From NCBI RefSeq assembly GCF_004136015.1, contig NZ_CP024866.1, positions 4,994,635 to 5,058,634 on the forward strand: a stretch of DNA of 64,000 nucleotides, written 5' to 3'. This document shows positions 20,230 through 30,501 of this stretch, piece by piece; position 1 is the stretch's first letter; every line of letters begins with the position of its first letter. Under the pieces are notes generated by a model that saw only the letters and a list, made by a program, of their open reading frames with translations, had not been told where the DNA came from and searched no databases. Position numbers and translations under genes: made by a program. The stretch is from Pseudomonas sp. ACM7. Lineage in GTDB: Bacteria; Pseudomonadota; Gammaproteobacteria; Pseudomonadales; Pseudomonadaceae.

Positions 20230-21735
20230 ATGTGTGGCATCGTCGGTATCGTCGGTAAGTCGAACGTCAATCAGGCGCTGTATGACGCGCTAACCGTCCT
20301 CCAGCACCGCGGCCAGGACGCTGCCGGTATCGTGACCAGCCATGATGGCCGGTTATTCCTGCGCAAGGACAATGGCCTGGTGCGTGACGTGTTCCATCAA
20401 CGTCACATGCAGCGCCTGGTCGGTCACATGGGTATTGGCCATGTGCGTTACCCGACCGCGGGCAGTTCGACCTCGGCCGAAGCCCAACCGTTTTACGTCA
20501 ACTCGCCTTACGGCATCACCCTGGCGCATAACGGTAACCTGACCAACGTTGAACAGCTGGCCAAGGAGATTTACGAATCTGACCTGCGCCACGTCAACAC
20601 CAATTCCGATTCGGAAGTGCTGCTCAACGTGTTCGCTCACGAACTGGCCCAGCGCGGCAAGTTGCAGCCCACCGAAGAAGACGTGTTCGCGGCCGTTACT
20701 GACGTGCACAACCGTTGCGTCGGTGGTTACGCGGTCGTGGCGATGGTGACCGGTTACGGCATCGTCGGTTTCCGCGACCCGCACGGCATCCGCCCGATCG
20801 TCTTCGGTCAGCGTCACACCGACGAAGGCGTCGAGTACATGATCGCTTCCGAAAGCGTCTCTCTGGACGTGCTCGGTTTCACCCTGATTCGCGATCTGGC
20901 ACCGGGCGAAGCGGTCTACATCACTGAAGACGGCAAGCTGCACACCCGTCAGTGTGCGACCAACCCGTCCCTGACCCCGTGCATCTTCGAACACGTGTAC
21001 CTGGCGCGTCCGGACTCGATCATCGACGGCGTGTCGGTCTATAAAGCACGCCTGCGCATGGGCGAAAAACTCGCCGAGAAGATTCTGCGCGAGCGTCCAG
21101 AACACGACATCGACGTGGTCATCCCGATTCCGGACACCAGCCGCACCGCGGCCCTGGAGCTGGCGAACCACTTGGGCGTCAAGTTCCGCGAAGGCTTCGT
21201 GAAGAACCGCTACATCGGCCGGACCTTCATCATGCCGGGCCAGGCTGCACGGAAAAAATCCGTACGCCAGAAGCTCAACGCCATCGAGCTGGAATTCCGC
21301 GGCAAGAACGTGATGCTGGTGGACGACTCCATCGTTCGCGGCACCACCTGCAAGCAGATCATCCAGATGGCCCGCGAAGCCGGCGCCAAGAACGTTTATT
21401 TCTGCTCCGCGGCACCGGCCGTTCGCTACCCGAACGTCTACGGCATCGACATGCCGAGCGCTCACGAGCTGATCGCGCACAACCGTTCGACCCAGGACGT
21501 GGCTGATCTGATCGGCGCCGACTGGTTGATCTATCAGGACCTGCCTGACTTGATCGAAGCGGTCGGTGGCGGCAAGATCAAGATCGAGAAGTTCGATTGC
21601 GCGGTGTTCGACGGCCAGTACGTCACCGGCGACGTCGACGAGGCTTACCTGAACAAGATCGAGCAGGCACGTAATGATGCCTCCAAGGTCAAGACGCAGG
21701 CAGTCAGTGCGATCATTGATCTGTATAACAACTGA
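20230..21735 (+). CDS. purF: Amidophosphoribosyltransferase
   Basis: PurF (501 aa) makes 5-phosphoribosylamine from PRPP and glutamine, the first step of purine synthesis. The protein starts MCGIVGIVG, so Cys2 is the glutaminase nucleophile. The PRPP loop [17 protein letters not shown] (about 360-376) is intact. The in-frame TTG at 20221 would bury the nucleophile, so 20230 is the start. A terminator follows. Confidence 0.98.
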   Translation: MCGIVGIVGKSNVNQALYDALTVLQHRGQDAAGIVTSHDGRLFLRKDNGLVRDVFHQRHMQRLVGHMGIGHVRYPTAGSSTSAEAQPFYVNSPYGITLAHNGNLTNVEQLAKEIYESDLRHVNTNSDSEVLLNVFAHELAQRGKLQPTEEDVFAAVTDVHNRCVGGYAVVAMVTGYGIVGFRDPHGIRPIVFGQRHTDEGVEYMIASESVSLDVLGFTLIRDLAPGEAVYITEDGKLHTRQCATNPSLTPCIFEHVYLARPDSIIDGVSVYKARLRMGEKLAEKILRERPEHDIDVVIPIPDTSRTAALELANHLGVKFREGFVKNRYIGRTFIMPGQAARKKSVRQKLNAIELEFRGKNVMLVDDSIVRGTTCKQIIQMAREAGAKNVYFCSAAPAVRYPNVYGIDMPSAHELIAHNRSTQDVADLIGADWLIYQDLPDLIEAVGGGKIKIEKFDCAVFDGQYVTGDVDEAYLNKIEQARNDASKVKTQAVSAIIDLYNN

Positions 21736-21742
21736 GTAACTA

Positions 21743-21765
21743 CCGGCCCTGAGGGGCCGGTTTTG
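21743..21765 (+). terminator. Rho-independent terminator after purF
   Basis: CCGGCCC TGA GGGGCCGG hairpin followed by TTTTG. Confidence 0.8.
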
Positions 21766-21800
21766 TATCTACTAAAAAGAGCAAGGCAAGGAGTGACAGC

Positions 21801-23012
21801 ATGAGTCAGGATTGGGATGCCGGTCGGCTGGACAGCGACCTCGAAGGCGTAGCGTTCGACACCCTGGCCGTACGCGCCGGTCAGCACCGCACGCCGGAAG
21901 GCGAACACGGTGATCCGATGTTCTTCACTTCCAGCTACGTATTCCGTACCGCCGCCGACGCGGCCGCACGTTTTGCCGGTGAAGTGCCTGGCAACGTTTA
22001 CTCGCGCTACACCAACCCGACCGTGCGCGCGTTCGAAGAGCGCATTGCCGCGCTGGAAAGCGCCGAGCAAGCCGTGGCCACGGCGACCGGCATGGCCGCG
22101 ATCATGGCGGTGGTGATGAGCCTGTGCAGCGCCGGCGATCACGTGCTGGTGTCGCGCAGCGTATTCGGTTCGACCATCAGTCTGTTCGAGAAGTACTTCA
22201 AACGCTTTGGCATTGAAGTCGATTACGTGCCCCTGGCGGACTTGTCCGGTTGGGATGCGGCGATCAAGGCCAACACCAAGTTGCTGTTCGTCGAATCGCC
22301 GTCCAACCCGTTGGCCGAGCTGGTGGACATCGCCGAACTGTCGAAAATCGCTCACGCCAAAGGCGCGATGCTGGTGGTCGACAACTGCTTCTGCACCCCA
22401 GCGTTGCAGCAGCCGCTGAAGATGGGTGCGGACATCGTCGTGCACTCGGCGACCAAGTTCATCGACGGCCAGGGCCGTTGCATGGGCGGTGTTGTGGCCG
22501 GTCGCAGCGAGCAGATGAAAGAAGTCGTCGGTTTCCTGCGGACTGCCGGGCCGACCCTGAGCCCGTTCAACGCCTGGATCTTCCTCAAGGGCCTGGAAAC
22601 CCTGAGTCTGCGTATGAAGGCGCACTGTGCCAATGCCCAGCAACTGGCCGAATGGCTGGAGCAGCAGGAAGGCATCGAAAAAGTCCATTACGCCGGTCTC
22701 AAAAGCCATCCGCAGCACGAGTTGGCCCTGCGTCAGCAGAAAGGCTTTGGTGCGGTCGTGAGTTTCGAGGTCAAGGGCGGCAAAGAGGGTGCCTGGCGCT
22801 TCATCGATGCGACCCGTCTGATTTCCATCACCGCCAACCTCGGTGACAGCAAAACCACCATTACGCACCCAAGCACCACCTCTCACGGCCGTCTGGCGCC
22901 GCAAGAGCGTGAAGCAGCGGGCATTCGTGACAGTCTGATCCGCATCGCGGTCGGTCTGGAAGACGTGGCTGACCTGCAAGCCGATCTGGCGCGCGGGTTG
23001 GCTGCCTTGTGA
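21801..23012 (+). CDS. metZ: O-succinylhomoserine sulfhydrylase
   Basis: MetZ (403 aa) makes homocysteine directly from O-succinylhomoserine and sulfide. It is a Cys/Met-metabolism PLP enzyme: [20 protein letters not shown], the PLP-binding lysine in [13 protein letters not shown] (about 219) and [11 protein letters not shown] near the C-terminus. GGAGTGAC precedes the ATG. Its GTGA overlap with the downstream SDR gene couples the two. Confidence 0.95.
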   Translation: MSQDWDAGRLDSDLEGVAFDTLAVRAGQHRTPEGEHGDPMFFTSSYVFRTAADAAARFAGEVPGNVYSRYTNPTVRAFEERIAALESAEQAVATATGMAAIMAVVMSLCSAGDHVLVSRSVFGSTISLFEKYFKRFGIEVDYVPLADLSGWDAAIKANTKLLFVESPSNPLAELVDIAELSKIAHAKGAMLVVDNCFCTPALQQPLKMGADIVVHSATKFIDGQGRCMGGVVAGRSEQMKEVVGFLRTAGPTLSPFNAWIFLKGLETLSLRMKAHCANAQQLAEWLEQQEGIEKVHYAGLKSHPQHELALRQQKGFGAVVSFEVKGGKEGAWRFIDATRLISITANLGDSKTTITHPSTTSHGRLAPQEREAAGIRDSLIRIAVGLEDVADLQADLARGLAAL

Positions 23013-23785
23013 TCGAGTTGTCCACGCCGACCACCGGCACCAATGGCCGCGTCGCACTGGTCACGGGTGCTGCGCGGGGCATTGGGCTGGGGATCTCGGC
23101 CTGGCTGATCAGCGAAGGCTGGCAAGTGGTGCTGACTGATCTTGATCGAGTACGCGGTTCGAAAGTGGCGAAGGTGCTCGGCGACAACGCCTGGTTCATC
23201 GCCATGGACGTCTCGAACGAAGGGCAGGTGGCGTTGGGCGTCGCCGAGGTGCTGGGGCAGTTCGGGCGTCTGGATGCGCTGGTGTGCAACGCGGCGGTTG
23301 CCGATCCGCACAACATCACCCTTGAAAGCCTTGATCTGGCGTACTGGAATCGGGTGCTGGCAGTGAATCTCAGCGGGCCGATGCTGTTGGCCAAGCACTG
23401 TGCGCCGTACCTGCGCGCTCACAGCGGCGCAATCGTCAACCTGGCCTCGACCCGCGCCGGGCAGTCGGAGCCCGACACCGAGGCTTATGCGGCGAGCAAG
23501 GGCGGCCTGTTGGCCCTGACTCATGCCTTGGCCATCAGCCTCGGGCCGGAAATTCGCGTCAATGCGGTCAGCCCCGGCTGGATCGATACGCGGGATCCTT
23601 CCGCACGTCGTGCCGAACCGTTGACCGATGCCGATCATGCCCAGCACCCGGCGGGCAGGGTAGGGACGGTCGAGGACGTGGCGGCGATGGTCGCCTGGCT
23701 GTTGTCGAAGAACGCCGGTTTTGTCACGGGCCAGGAGTTCGTGGTCGATGGCGGCATGACCAAGAAGATGATTTACAGCGAGTAA
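23009..23785 (+). CDS. Short-chain dehydrogenase/reductase coupled to metZ
   Basis: A 258-residue classical SDR. The cofactor motif is [11 protein letters not shown] (about 18-28). VCNAAVAD is the NNAG-equivalent, and the active site is Ser (NLASTRAG) with YAASKGG (about 155-161). VSPGWIDT and the terminal VDGGMTKKM are typical. It starts with a GTG overlapping the metZ stop. The substrate is unknown; translation coupling hints at a link to methionine or sulfur metabolism, but the sequence itself does not show one. Confidence 0.85.
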   Translation: MIELSTPTTGTNGRVALVTGAARGIGLGISAWLISEGWQVVLTDLDRVRGSKVAKVLGDNAWFIAMDVSNEGQVALGVAEVLGQFGRLDALVCNAAVADPHNITLESLDLAYWNRVLAVNLSGPMLLAKHCAPYLRAHSGAIVNLASTRAGQSEPDTEAYAASKGGLLALTHALAISLGPEIRVNAVSPGWIDTRDPSARRAEPLTDADHAQHPAGRVGTVEDVAAMVAWLLSKNAGFVTGQEFVVDGGMTKKMIYSE

Positions 23786-23831
23786 TAGGGTGGGGCGCTG
23801 TCTCCAGCATTGATGTTGAATGTGCCGCCGT

Positions 23832-23940
23832 CTTCGCGAGCAAGTCGAATCGTCGCACCGCCGCTCCCACAGTTGATTTTCGTCGAGCACAGAACTGATG
23901 CTCACTGCAGAACCCTTGTGGGAGCGGGCTTGCTCGCGAA
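23832..23940. repeat. REPIN with an interrupted left arm
   Basis: The right arm (23917-23940) is the standard TGTGGGAGCGGGCTTGCTCG sequence. The left arm is split: CTTCGCGAGCAAG (23832-23844), an extra segment TCGAATCGTCGCACCG, then CCGCTCCCACA. Otherwise 23786-23999 holds no gene. Confidence 0.75.
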
Positions 23941-23999
23941 AGCGGTCTGACAGCGTAAGACACGATTTTGTCTTTTTCAGAAAAACTTCAAGCGGGGTA

Positions 24000-24028
24000 T
24001 TGACTTAGCTTCGGTACCTGCGTAAATT
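24000..24028 (+). promoter_or_regulatory. Promoter of the tRNA-Val/Asp/Asp cluster
   Basis: TTGACT (24000-24005), 17-bp spacer, TAAATT (24023-24028), then a GC-rich discriminator (CGCGGCC) as in stringently controlled stable-RNA promoters. Confidence 0.75.
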
Positions 24029-24050
24029 TCGCGGCCTCGGAGATGCAAAC

Positions 24051-24126
24051 GGGTGATTAGCTCAGCTGGGAGAGCGTCTGCCTTACAAGCAGAATGTCGG
24101 CGGTTCGATCCCGTCATCACCCACCA
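24051..24126 (+). tRNA. tRNA-Val (UAC anticodon)
   Basis: 76-nt cloverleaf with encoded CCA. The anticodon stem TCTGC/GCAGA encloses the loop CTTACAA, anticodon TAC. T-arm GGCGGTTCGATCCCGTC is present. It is first in the cluster. Confidence 0.97.
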
Positions 24127-24181
24127 CTTCCGAGAGTCTTGCGAAAGCAAGATGGAAGCTTTTAAAAGCCTCCACCGACGC

Positions 24182-24258
24182 GCAGCGGTAGTTCAGTCGG
24201 TTAGAATACCGGCCTGTCACGCCGGGGGTCGCGGGTTCGAGTCCCGTCCGCTGCGCCA
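24182..24258 (+). tRNA. tRNA-Asp (GUC anticodon), copy 1
   Basis: 77-nt cloverleaf with encoded CCA; anticodon loop CTGTCAC, anticodon GTC. Acceptor GCAGCGG pairs with CCGCTGC. Confidence 0.97.
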
Positions 24259-24350
24259 TATTTTCCGAGTCAGGTTTATTCTGGTTCGAGATTGAAAGCC
24301 TCGAAGCTTTCAGTCAGACGAGTTACTTGGACGCAAGTCCAAAGCGATAC

Positions 24351-24427
24351 GCAGCGGTAGTTCAGTCGGTTAGAATACCGGCCTGTCACGCCGGGGGTCG
24401 CGGGTTCGAGTCCCGTCCGCTGCGCCA
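24351..24427 (+). tRNA. tRNA-Asp (GUC anticodon), copy 2
   Basis: Identical over all 77 nt to the copy at 24182; the 92-bp spacer between them is unrelated to the genes. Confidence 0.97.
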
Positions 24428-24512
24428 TATCTGCCTCAAGGCCCACTGAACGCCTTGGAGCTACGAAGAAAGCTGCTGGTAAAGCCAGTGCCTACTTCGA
24501 GTCGATAGCAAA

Positions 24513-24542
24513 GACCCTGGTCGAAAGACCGGGGTTTTTTGT
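24513..24542 (+). terminator. Terminator of the tRNA cluster
   Basis: GACCCTGGTC GAAA GACCGGGGT hairpin followed by TTTTTTG. Confidence 0.85.
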
Positions 24543-24750
24543 GTCTGCGATTTGGCTTTTCTCTCCTGCTCTCCGCAACCATGGGTATTCGCATCTGCCA
24601 GCCAAATGCGGCCGTGTGTCGAATTCTTACTCCTCTCGACGATTTCCCTTAATAACGCTCAGCCCTGATTAACCGGTAGCTGCGTGGCAGAAACACCAGT
24701 CTTTCATTCGCGTATTCAAGGTTTTCCTGGGGGCAAACCGCACAAAGCGC

Positions 24751-24797
24751 TTGGTTTGAAGTCTCAACACTAATTAGAATGAGTCGCATTTAAAATA
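24751..24797 (+). promoter_or_regulatory. Candidate promoter and Fur-like site before the ECF sigma gene
   Basis: TTGGTT (24751-24756), 18-bp spacer and TAGAAT (24775-24780) form a possible promoter. The overlapping AATTAGAATGAGTCGCATT resembles a degenerate Fur box, as expected for an iron-starvation sigma gene. The rest of 24543-24821 shows no gene. Confidence 0.45.
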
Positions 24798-24821
24798 TTT
24801 CTTCGCGCAGGGTTCCTTTAG

Positions 24822-25331
24822 ATGAGTGATGCAGCGATGCCGGCGGCGCAAACTTTCCACGACCTGTACCGCGACCATCGTGGCTGGCTCGAAAGCTGGT
24901 TGAGGCGACGCATGAGCAATGGCCATGATGCGGCGGACTTGAGCCAGGATACATTCGTGCGTTTACTCGCCAGCGCCCAGCACATCGCTGACTTGCAAGA
25001 ACCCCGCGCCTATTTGGCGACGGTCGGCAAGCGACTGCTCACCAATTTCTATAAGCGCCGCAGCCTGGAGCAGGCCTACCTCAGTGCGCTGGCGCTGCTG
25101 CCCGAGGACTGCGTGCCATCCCCCGAGCAACGTTGGTTGCTGCTGGAAACCCTGCAAGCCCTGGATGAATTGCTCGATGGATTGCCGACCGCGGTGCGAC
25201 GGGCGTTTCTCTGGAGCCAGTTGGAAGGCTTGGGTTATCACGAAATTGCCGAACGCCTGCAAGTCTCGGAGCGCACGATCAAGCGCTACATGGCGCAAGC
25301 CTATGAGCATTGCTTGCTGGTGGATTTGTGA
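24822..25331 (+). CDS. acsS: FecI-like ECF sigma factor of the siderophore locus (AcsS-type)
   Basis: A 169-residue ECF sigma factor. Region 2 contains the DAADLSQDTFVRLL (2.2) block and EPRAYLATVGKRLLTNFYKRR (2.3-2.4). Region 4 reads LEGLGYHEIAERL followed by QVSERTIKRYM, the recognition helix-turn-helix. In P. syringae the sigma factor AcsS of the achromobactin locus occupies the same position and activates it; the symbol here rests on that context. The gene overlaps the FecR gene by 4 bp. Confidence 0.88.
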   Translation: MSDAAMPAAQTFHDLYRDHRGWLESWLRRRMSNGHDAADLSQDTFVRLLASAQHIADLQEPRAYLATVGKRLLTNFYKRRSLEQAYLSALALLPEDCVPSPEQRWLLLETLQALDELLDGLPTAVRRAFLWSQLEGLGYHEIAERLQVSERTIKRYMAQAYEHCLLVDL

Positions 25332-26278
25332 TCGGTTCGGCGCCTTCGGCTGAAGCCCGGCAAGTCGTGCGGGCTGCCGCTCAATGGCTGGCGCTCATGG
25401 AATCAGGCGCCGCCAATGAACGCGATCGTGCCAATCTGCAGCACTGGCGTGACAGCCATCCCAGCCACGAACAGGCCTGGCAGAAAGCCCAACTCTTGCG
25501 CCAACGCTTTGCCGACCTGCCGTCAGCACTGGCTATGGCCAGCCTGGATCGGCCGCAGACGAGTCGGCGCACGGTGCTCAAGCGCGCCGTCGGGGCGGTG
25601 GCGCTGGTGCCAACCGCTTGGCTGATCAGTCGGCAGCTACCTCTGGATGTCTGGCGCGCTGACCTGCGAACCGCGACCGGGGAGGGCAAAAAGGTCCAGT
25701 TGGCCGATGGCAGCTCGCTGCAATTGAACACCGCGAGTGCCGTCGATATCGACCTGAAGAACCGCCGGCTGAGACTCGTGGAAGGCGAATTAGCGCTGAA
25801 TGTGCCCTGCACATCGCCACTGACGATCCAGACGCACTTCGGGCAAGTGGTCGTCAGTCAGAGCGAAGTGTGCGTTCGTCAGGGGCAGGCGGGGTGCAAG
25901 GTGTCAGTGCTTAAAGGCGCGGTGCAGTTGCAGCCTTTGCGCGGGCCGGTCTTTTCATTGCGCGCGGGCCAGCAAGTCAGCCTTCAGGCGATGGGCGCGG
26001 GCGCCGTAGAGCCTTTCGATGTGCTTGCCCCAGGCTGGCGCGACGGCGTGTTGATGGCACAGAACCAGCCCCTGGGCGATTTTCTGCGCGAACTCAGCAC
26101 CTATCGTCCGGGATTGTTGCGCTGGGAACCGCAACTCGAATCCCTGCGCGTCACCGGCAGTTTCCGTCTGGAAGACACCGATCGCATCCTGACGTTGCTG
26201 GCGGCCAGCCTGCCGCTGGAGGTGCATAGGCGAACCCGCTACTGGGTCACGTTACTGCCGCGCAAAAATAGTGTCTGA
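25328..26278 (+). CDS. fecR: FecR-like sigma-factor regulator
   Basis: A 316-residue protein. The N-terminal cytoplasmic part has the WRDSHPSHEQAWQKAQ block (DUF4880), which contacts the sigma factor. One membrane segment follows at about 82-103 (AVGAVALVPTAWLIS), then the FecR domain (GEGKKVQLADGSSLQLNTAS, about 115-225) and a C-terminal secretin-like part that binds the receptor's signalling domain. The GTG at 25328 overlaps the sigma-factor stop (GTGA), preferred over the TTG at 25310. With its neighbours it forms a cell-surface signalling trio. Confidence 0.88.
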   Translation: MIGSAPSAEARQVVRAAAQWLALMESGAANERDRANLQHWRDSHPSHEQAWQKAQLLRQRFADLPSALAMASLDRPQTSRRTVLKRAVGAVALVPTAWLISRQLPLDVWRADLRTATGEGKKVQLADGSSLQLNTASAVDIDLKNRRLRLVEGELALNVPCTSPLTIQTHFGQVVVSQSEVCVRQGQAGCKVSVLKGAVQLQPLRGPVFSLRAGQQVSLQAMGAGAVEPFDVLAPGWRDGVLMAQNQPLGDFLRELSTYRPGLLRWEPQLESLRVTGSFRLEDTDRILTLLAASLPLEVHRRTRYWVTLLPRKNSV

Positions 26279-26345
26279 GGCCTGTCCCCTTTTTTCGCGT
26301 CGCTTGTCATTCAAGGCAAGTGAAACGAAATCAGAGAGATTCTCA

Positions 26346-28769
26346 ATGCCAGTAGTGATGCCCTGCAGTACGCGTCTGGGTTCTTCCAGGCTGCGCCCGT
26401 TGTTGCACTTGAGTCTGTTGCTGAGTCTGAGTGCCTGTCCGTTGTTCATCACTGCCGGTTGGGCCGAAGACGCGCCTCGACGCAGTTACCAGGTGCCGGC
26501 AGGAAGCCTCAGCGCAGCGCTGACCCGTTTCGCCGGGCTGGCCGGGGTCAATCTGTCAGTGGACCCGGCACTGGTGGGCAGTCGCACCAGCCCTGGACTT
26601 TCCGGCGAGTACGCGGTGGAGGAGGGCTTTGCCCGACTGTTGCAGGGTTCAGGTCTGCAACTGCAGCCGGTAGGTGAAGAGGCGTACATCCTGACCCCGG
26701 CGCCAGAAGGCGGCAGCCTGCAACTGGGCGCCACCTCGATTCTCGGTGCCATTGACTCGGAGCACGGCGATCCGTATGCCGGCGGCCAGGTCGCGCGCCG
26801 TGGTTCACAGGGCCTGCTGGGCTCGAAAGACTTTATGGAAACGCCGTTCAGCATGACCACCTACACCAGCGAGGTGGTCAAAAACCAGCAGGCGCGTACC
26901 TTGGGTGACCTGATTGCCAACGATCCTTCGGTTCGCGCCACCAACCCGGCGGGTGGGCGCTATGAGCAGTTCACCATTCGAGGGTTGAGCCTGTTCAATA
27001 GTGATGTTGCCTACAACGGTCTCTACGGCGTCCTGCCGACCTATACGATCGACATGGAGATGGCCGACCGCGTCGACGTCCTCAAAGGTCCGAGCCAGCT
27101 CATCAACGGCATCTCGCCGCGGGGCAGCGTGGGTGGCGGGATCAACGTGGTGCCCAAGCGCGCGACCGACAAGCCCATCACTTCATTCACCGGCAGCTAC
27201 GCGTCCGACAACCAGGTCGGCGGTGCCGTGGATGTCGGCCGGCGCTTCGGTGAAGACAACAAGTTCGGTCTTCGTTTCAACGGCGTGAAGCAATCCGGCG
27301 ACACCGAATGGGATCACCAGAATGTCGACCGCGAGATGGCCGTGCTGGGCCTGGATTTTCGCGGTGAACGCCTGCGACTCTCGACGGACATCGGGCGCAC
27401 CGAGCGTGATACCGACGCCCCGCAGGAGCGCGTACAGGTTGGCCCTAACGCGCAGGTTCCGCATGCCAGCGATGTGCGCCGCAACTATGCGCAGCCCTGG
27501 AGCAAGGCGAGTACCAACGACACTTTCGGCATGGTGAACGGCGAATTCGATGTCAGCGATTCCGTGATGCTGTACGGCGGTGTGGGCGTGCGCAAAAGTA
27601 ACCATGACTTCCTCCGACATGCCGTTTCGGTCACCAACAACGCTGGCAATTTCAGCGTTCTACCCCGTGACTTCACCCGTGACGAAAATGTCCGGACGGC
27701 TACGGCGGGGGTGCGCAACTGGTTCCATACCGGCCCGGTGAGCCATGAAGTCAACCTGGCCGCCAGCTATTTCTACATGGGCTTTGAAAACGGCGGCGCC
27801 CGTTATGCTGCGGCCAACAGCAACCTCTACAACCCCGTGGTAACACCAACGCCTGTCCGGCCCACGCGACAGGATTCGGAGGTCTATACCGAAAACCGCT
27901 CCACCGGTGTGGCGCTGTCCGACACCCTGGGTTTCTTCGATGACCGGCTGCTGCTGACCCTCGGCGCCCGCTGGCAGCGCGTGAAGGTTGACGACTGGAC
28001 CGATAACGTCAGAGGCGACACCGCCTACGATGAGGAAAAGGTTTCTCCGTCGGGCGGCATCCTGTTCAAGGCCACCGATAAGTTGTCGCTGTATGCCAAC
28101 TACATGGAAGGCCTGAGCCAGGGCAAGATCGCACCGTCGACCTCGGTGAACGAGGACGAGATCTTCCCGCCGTTCATCAGCCGCCAGGTCGAGGTCGGTG
28201 CCAAGTATGACGCCGGTGCGTTCGCCGTCACCGCCGCCGTGTTCCGGATCAAGCAGCCGGCTTACGAGACCAACGCCACGACGCGCGTCTTCGGCCCGAA
28301 CGGCAAGCGTGAGAACACGGGTGTGGAACTGAGCGTGTTCGGTGAACCGCTCGATGGTTTCCGTCTGCTCGGCGGTGTCATGTACATCGACAGCGAATTG
28401 AGTAACACCACCAATGGCACCTTCGACGGCAACCGGGCACCGGCCACGCCGAAATACAACGTCAACCTGGGCGCCGAGTGGGACGTGCCGACTGTACAGG
28501 GCCTGACCTTGACCAGCCGCGGCATTTATTCCAGCTCGCAGTACCTGGACCAGTCCAACAACAAGGAAATCGACTCCTGGGAGCGTTTCGATGTGGGCGC
28601 ACGCTATGCGTTCAAGGTCGAGGAAAAGAACATCACCCTGCGTGCCAATGTCGAGAACGTGGCGGACAAGCGCTACTGGAGTTCGGCCGGGGCCTCGGAT
28701 GACAGCGAGCCTGGCTTGACGCTGTCGACCCCGCGCACCTACCTCCTTTCGGCGACCGTTGACTTCTGA
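26346..28769 (+). CDS. TonB-dependent siderophore receptor with signalling domain (probable ferric-achromobactin receptor)
   Basis: An 807-residue outer-membrane transducer receptor. A signal peptide (about 1-40, ending AGWAEDA) precedes a secretin/TonB short N-terminal signalling domain (RRSYQVPAGSLSAALTRFAG, about 45-120). A TonB-box-like LGATSILGAID comes next, then the plug (RTLGDLIANDPSVRATNPAG, VLKGPSQLINGISPRG) and a 22-strand barrel ending in aromatic LLSATVDF. It probably binds the ferric form of the siderophore made by the next genes and signals through the FecR-like protein. The ATG at 26346 yields a proper signal peptide; a GTG at 26271 overlapping fecR is the alternative. The specificity is inferred from context. 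Confidence 0.9.
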   Translation: MPVVMPCSTRLGSSRLRPLLHLSLLLSLSACPLFITAGWAEDAPRRSYQVPAGSLSAALTRFAGLAGVNLSVDPALVGSRTSPGLSGEYAVEEGFARLLQGSGLQLQPVGEEAYILTPAPEGGSLQLGATSILGAIDSEHGDPYAGGQVARRGSQGLLGSKDFMETPFSMTTYTSEVVKNQQARTLGDLIANDPSVRATNPAGGRYEQFTIRGLSLFNSDVAYNGLYGVLPTYTIDMEMADRVDVLKGPSQLINGISPRGSVGGGINVVPKRATDKPITSFTGSYASDNQVGGAVDVGRRFGEDNKFGLRFNGVKQSGDTEWDHQNVDREMAVLGLDFRGERLRLSTDIGRTERDTDAPQERVQVGPNAQVPHASDVRRNYAQPWSKASTNDTFGMVNGEFDVSDSVMLYGGVGVRKSNHDFLRHAVSVTNNAGNFSVLPRDFTRDENVRTATAGVRNWFHTGPVSHEVNLAASYFYMGFENGGARYAAANSNLYNPVVTPTPVRPTRQDSEVYTENRSTGVALSDTLGFFDDRLLLTLGARWQRVKVDDWTDNVRGDTAYDEEKVSPSGGILFKATDKLSLYANYMEGLSQGKIAPSTSVNEDEIFPPFISRQVEVGAKYDAGAFAVTAAVFRIKQPAYETNATTRVFGPNGKRENTGVELSVFGEPLDGFRLLGGVMYIDSELSNTTNGTFDGNRAPATPKYNVNLGAEWDVPTVQGLTLTSRGIYSSSQYLDQSNNKEIDSWERFDVGARYAFKVEEKNITLRANVENVADKRYWSSAGASDDSEPGLTLSTPRTYLLSATVDF

Positions 28770-28845
28770 TCCACCCGTGTCGTGCGCCTCAGGGATCGGG
28801 GCGCCATCGTTGAACCATGACCTGATTCGTATAGAGGAAGGACAT

Positions 28846-28863
28846 ATGCACCCCCTCAGTTAA
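28846..28863 (+). other. Five-codon ORF behind a strong ribosome-binding site
   Basis: GAGGAAGGA is followed after CAT by ATG CAC CCC CTC AGT TAA (MHPLS). The signal is stronger than that of most genes nearby, yet the frame closes at once. It may be a leader peptide or the remaining start of a deleted gene. The gap 28770-29124 also holds a tandem AGATCATGGC duplication (28938-28958) and the acsF regulatory region. Confidence 0.3.
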
Positions 28864-29065
28864 TGAACATTCAAGACACTTGCGTATAAGTCGCTATCTG
28901 TCGGTAGCCTATACCGAAGTTGTCAGTTGCGTTAAAAGATCATGGCTAGATCATGGCACTTCCGGAGTTCATACCAGGTTTATTAACTTGGTTTTTTGCG
29001 TGTCTGATGGTTTTTAAAGTAGTTCAATTCGCTATATGTAAATTTCCAAATCGGTTGTAAGAATT

Positions 29066-29100
29066 AGTTGCAACAACTTGTTAATGAGAATAAGTTGCAT
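29066..29100 (+). promoter_or_regulatory. Candidate Fur-type operator region upstream of acsF
   Basis: AGTTG-CAA-CAACT palindrome (29066-29078) is followed by TTAATGAGAATAAGTTGCAT (29081-29100). The latter resembles the GATAATGATAATCATTATC Fur consensus in its left half. It sits 25 bp before the acsF start, where a repressor would block transcription or initiation. Confidence 0.45.
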
Positions 29101-29124
29101 ATCGAATTTAACGAGGGTGAAGCG

Positions 29125-30501
29125 ATGTTGAATGATGGCGTATTGCACTCTAATCCTTTGCAAAAAACCAATGCCGACTATTTGGCTCGACAAAGCAAGT
29201 TTGAATCTAATGTCCGTAGTTATCCACGCAAGTTGCCGCTGGCCATCGCCAAGGCGCACGGGCTCTGGGTTACTGATGTTGAGGGCAATACTTACCTCGA
29301 CTGTCTGGCTGGCGCCGGTACTTTGGCCCTGGGGCACAATCATCCGGCCGTCATGGCCAGCCTCGACAGCTTCCTCGCCTCAGGTCTGCCGATGCACACC
29401 CTGGACTTGACCACCGCGGTCAAGGACGCTTTCAGCGAAACCTTGCTCAGCCTGTTGCCGAACCAGGGCCGTGATTACTGCCTGCAATTTTGCGGGCCGT
29501 CCGGGGCGGATGCGGTGGAGGCCGCGCTGAAACTGGCCAAGACCTACACCGGGCGCAACAACATCATCAGTTTCTCCGGGGCCTACCATGGCATGACCCA
29601 CGGCGCCCTGGCCCTGACCGGCAACACCGCGCCGAAAAATGCCATCGCCAGCCTGATGCCCGGGGTGCAGTTCATGCCGTACCCCCACGAATACCGTTGC
29701 CCGCTGGGCATTGGCGGTGAGGCCGGGGTCGAGGCCTTGACCCACTATTTCACCCAGTTCATCGAAGACGTCGAAAGCGGCGTGTCACTGCCGGCGGCGG
29801 TGATCCTTGAAGCGGTGCAGGGTGAGGGCGGGGTCAACTGTGCCCCGGCGAGCTGGCTGCGGGCGATCCGCGAGGTGACGCGCAAGCACGGCATCCTGCT
29901 GATCCTTGACGAAGTGCAGACCGGTTTCGCCCGCACCGGCAAGATGTTTGCCTTCGAACACGCCGACATCGAGCCGGACCTGATCGTCATGTCCAAGGCG
30001 GTCGGTGGCGGTTTGCCCATGGCAGTGCTGGGCATCCGTCGTGAATTCGACGCCTGGGAGCCAGGCAATCACGCCGGCACCTTCCGCGGCAACCAGATGG
30101 CCATGGCCGCCGGGCTGGCCACGTTGCAGGTGCTGCAGCAACAAAACCTCGCCGCCCAGGCCGAGCGCCAGGGCCAGTGGCTCAAGGACCGACTGGTCGA
30201 GTTGCAGGCGCATTATCCGGCCCTCGGCCAGGTGCGCGGTCGCGGCCTGATGCTGGGCATCGAGATCGTCGACGAGCGCCAGCCGGCGGATCGCCACGGG
30301 CATTTCCCGATGGACCCGGCGCTGGCCGCGGCCATCCAGCAACAGTGCTTCAAACAAGGCCTGTTGCTTGAGCGCGGCGGGCGTAAGGGCAATGTCATCC
30401 GCTTGTTGCCACCCTTGATTATCGACGATGAACAATGCCAGCAAGTCATCCAGCGTTTTGATAACGCGATGGCTGCCGCGTTATTGCAGTTGCGCCGTTG
30501 A
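29125..30501 (+). CDS. acsF: Diaminobutyrate-2-oxoglutarate aminotransferase (AcsF)
   Basis: A 458-residue class III PLP aminotransferase making L-2,4-diaminobutyrate from aspartate semialdehyde with glutamate as donor. It has [20 protein letters not shown] near the N-terminus, [36 protein letters not shown] and the PLP lysine in [13 protein letters not shown] (about 290). The ATG at 29125 follows GAGGGTGAA; the longer frame to 29068 overlaps the operator-like region. Diaminobutyrate is a component of achromobactin. It opens the biosynthetic block, 213 bp before acsD. Confidence 0.93.
   Translation: MLNDGVLHSNPLQKTNADYLARQSKFESNVRSYPRKLPLAIAKAHGLWVTDVEGNTYLDCLAGAGTLALGHNHPAVMASLDSFLASGLPMHTLDLTTAVKDAFSETLLSLLPNQGRDYCLQFCGPSGADAVEAALKLAKTYTGRNNIISFSGAYHGMTHGALALTGNTAPKNAIASLMPGVQFMPYPHEYRCPLGIGGEAGVEALTHYFTQFIEDVESGVSLPAAVILEAVQGEGGVNCAPASWLRAIREVTRKHGILLILDEVQTGFARTGKMFAFEHADIEPDLIVMSKAVGGGLPMAVLGIRREFDAWEPGNHAGTFRGNQMAMAAGLATLQVLQQQNLAAQAERQGQWLKDRLVELQAHYPALGQVRGRGLMLGIEIVDERQPADRHGHFPMDPALAAAIQQQCFKQGLLLERGGRKGNVIRLLPPLIIDDEQCQQVIQRFDNAMAAALLQLRR

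Noticed and set aside
24182-24427. The two identical tRNA-Asp genes as a possible repeat array or CRISPR
   Set aside because: Both fold as complete tRNAs with CCA, and only two copies exist; no CRISPR array was seen anywhere in the window.
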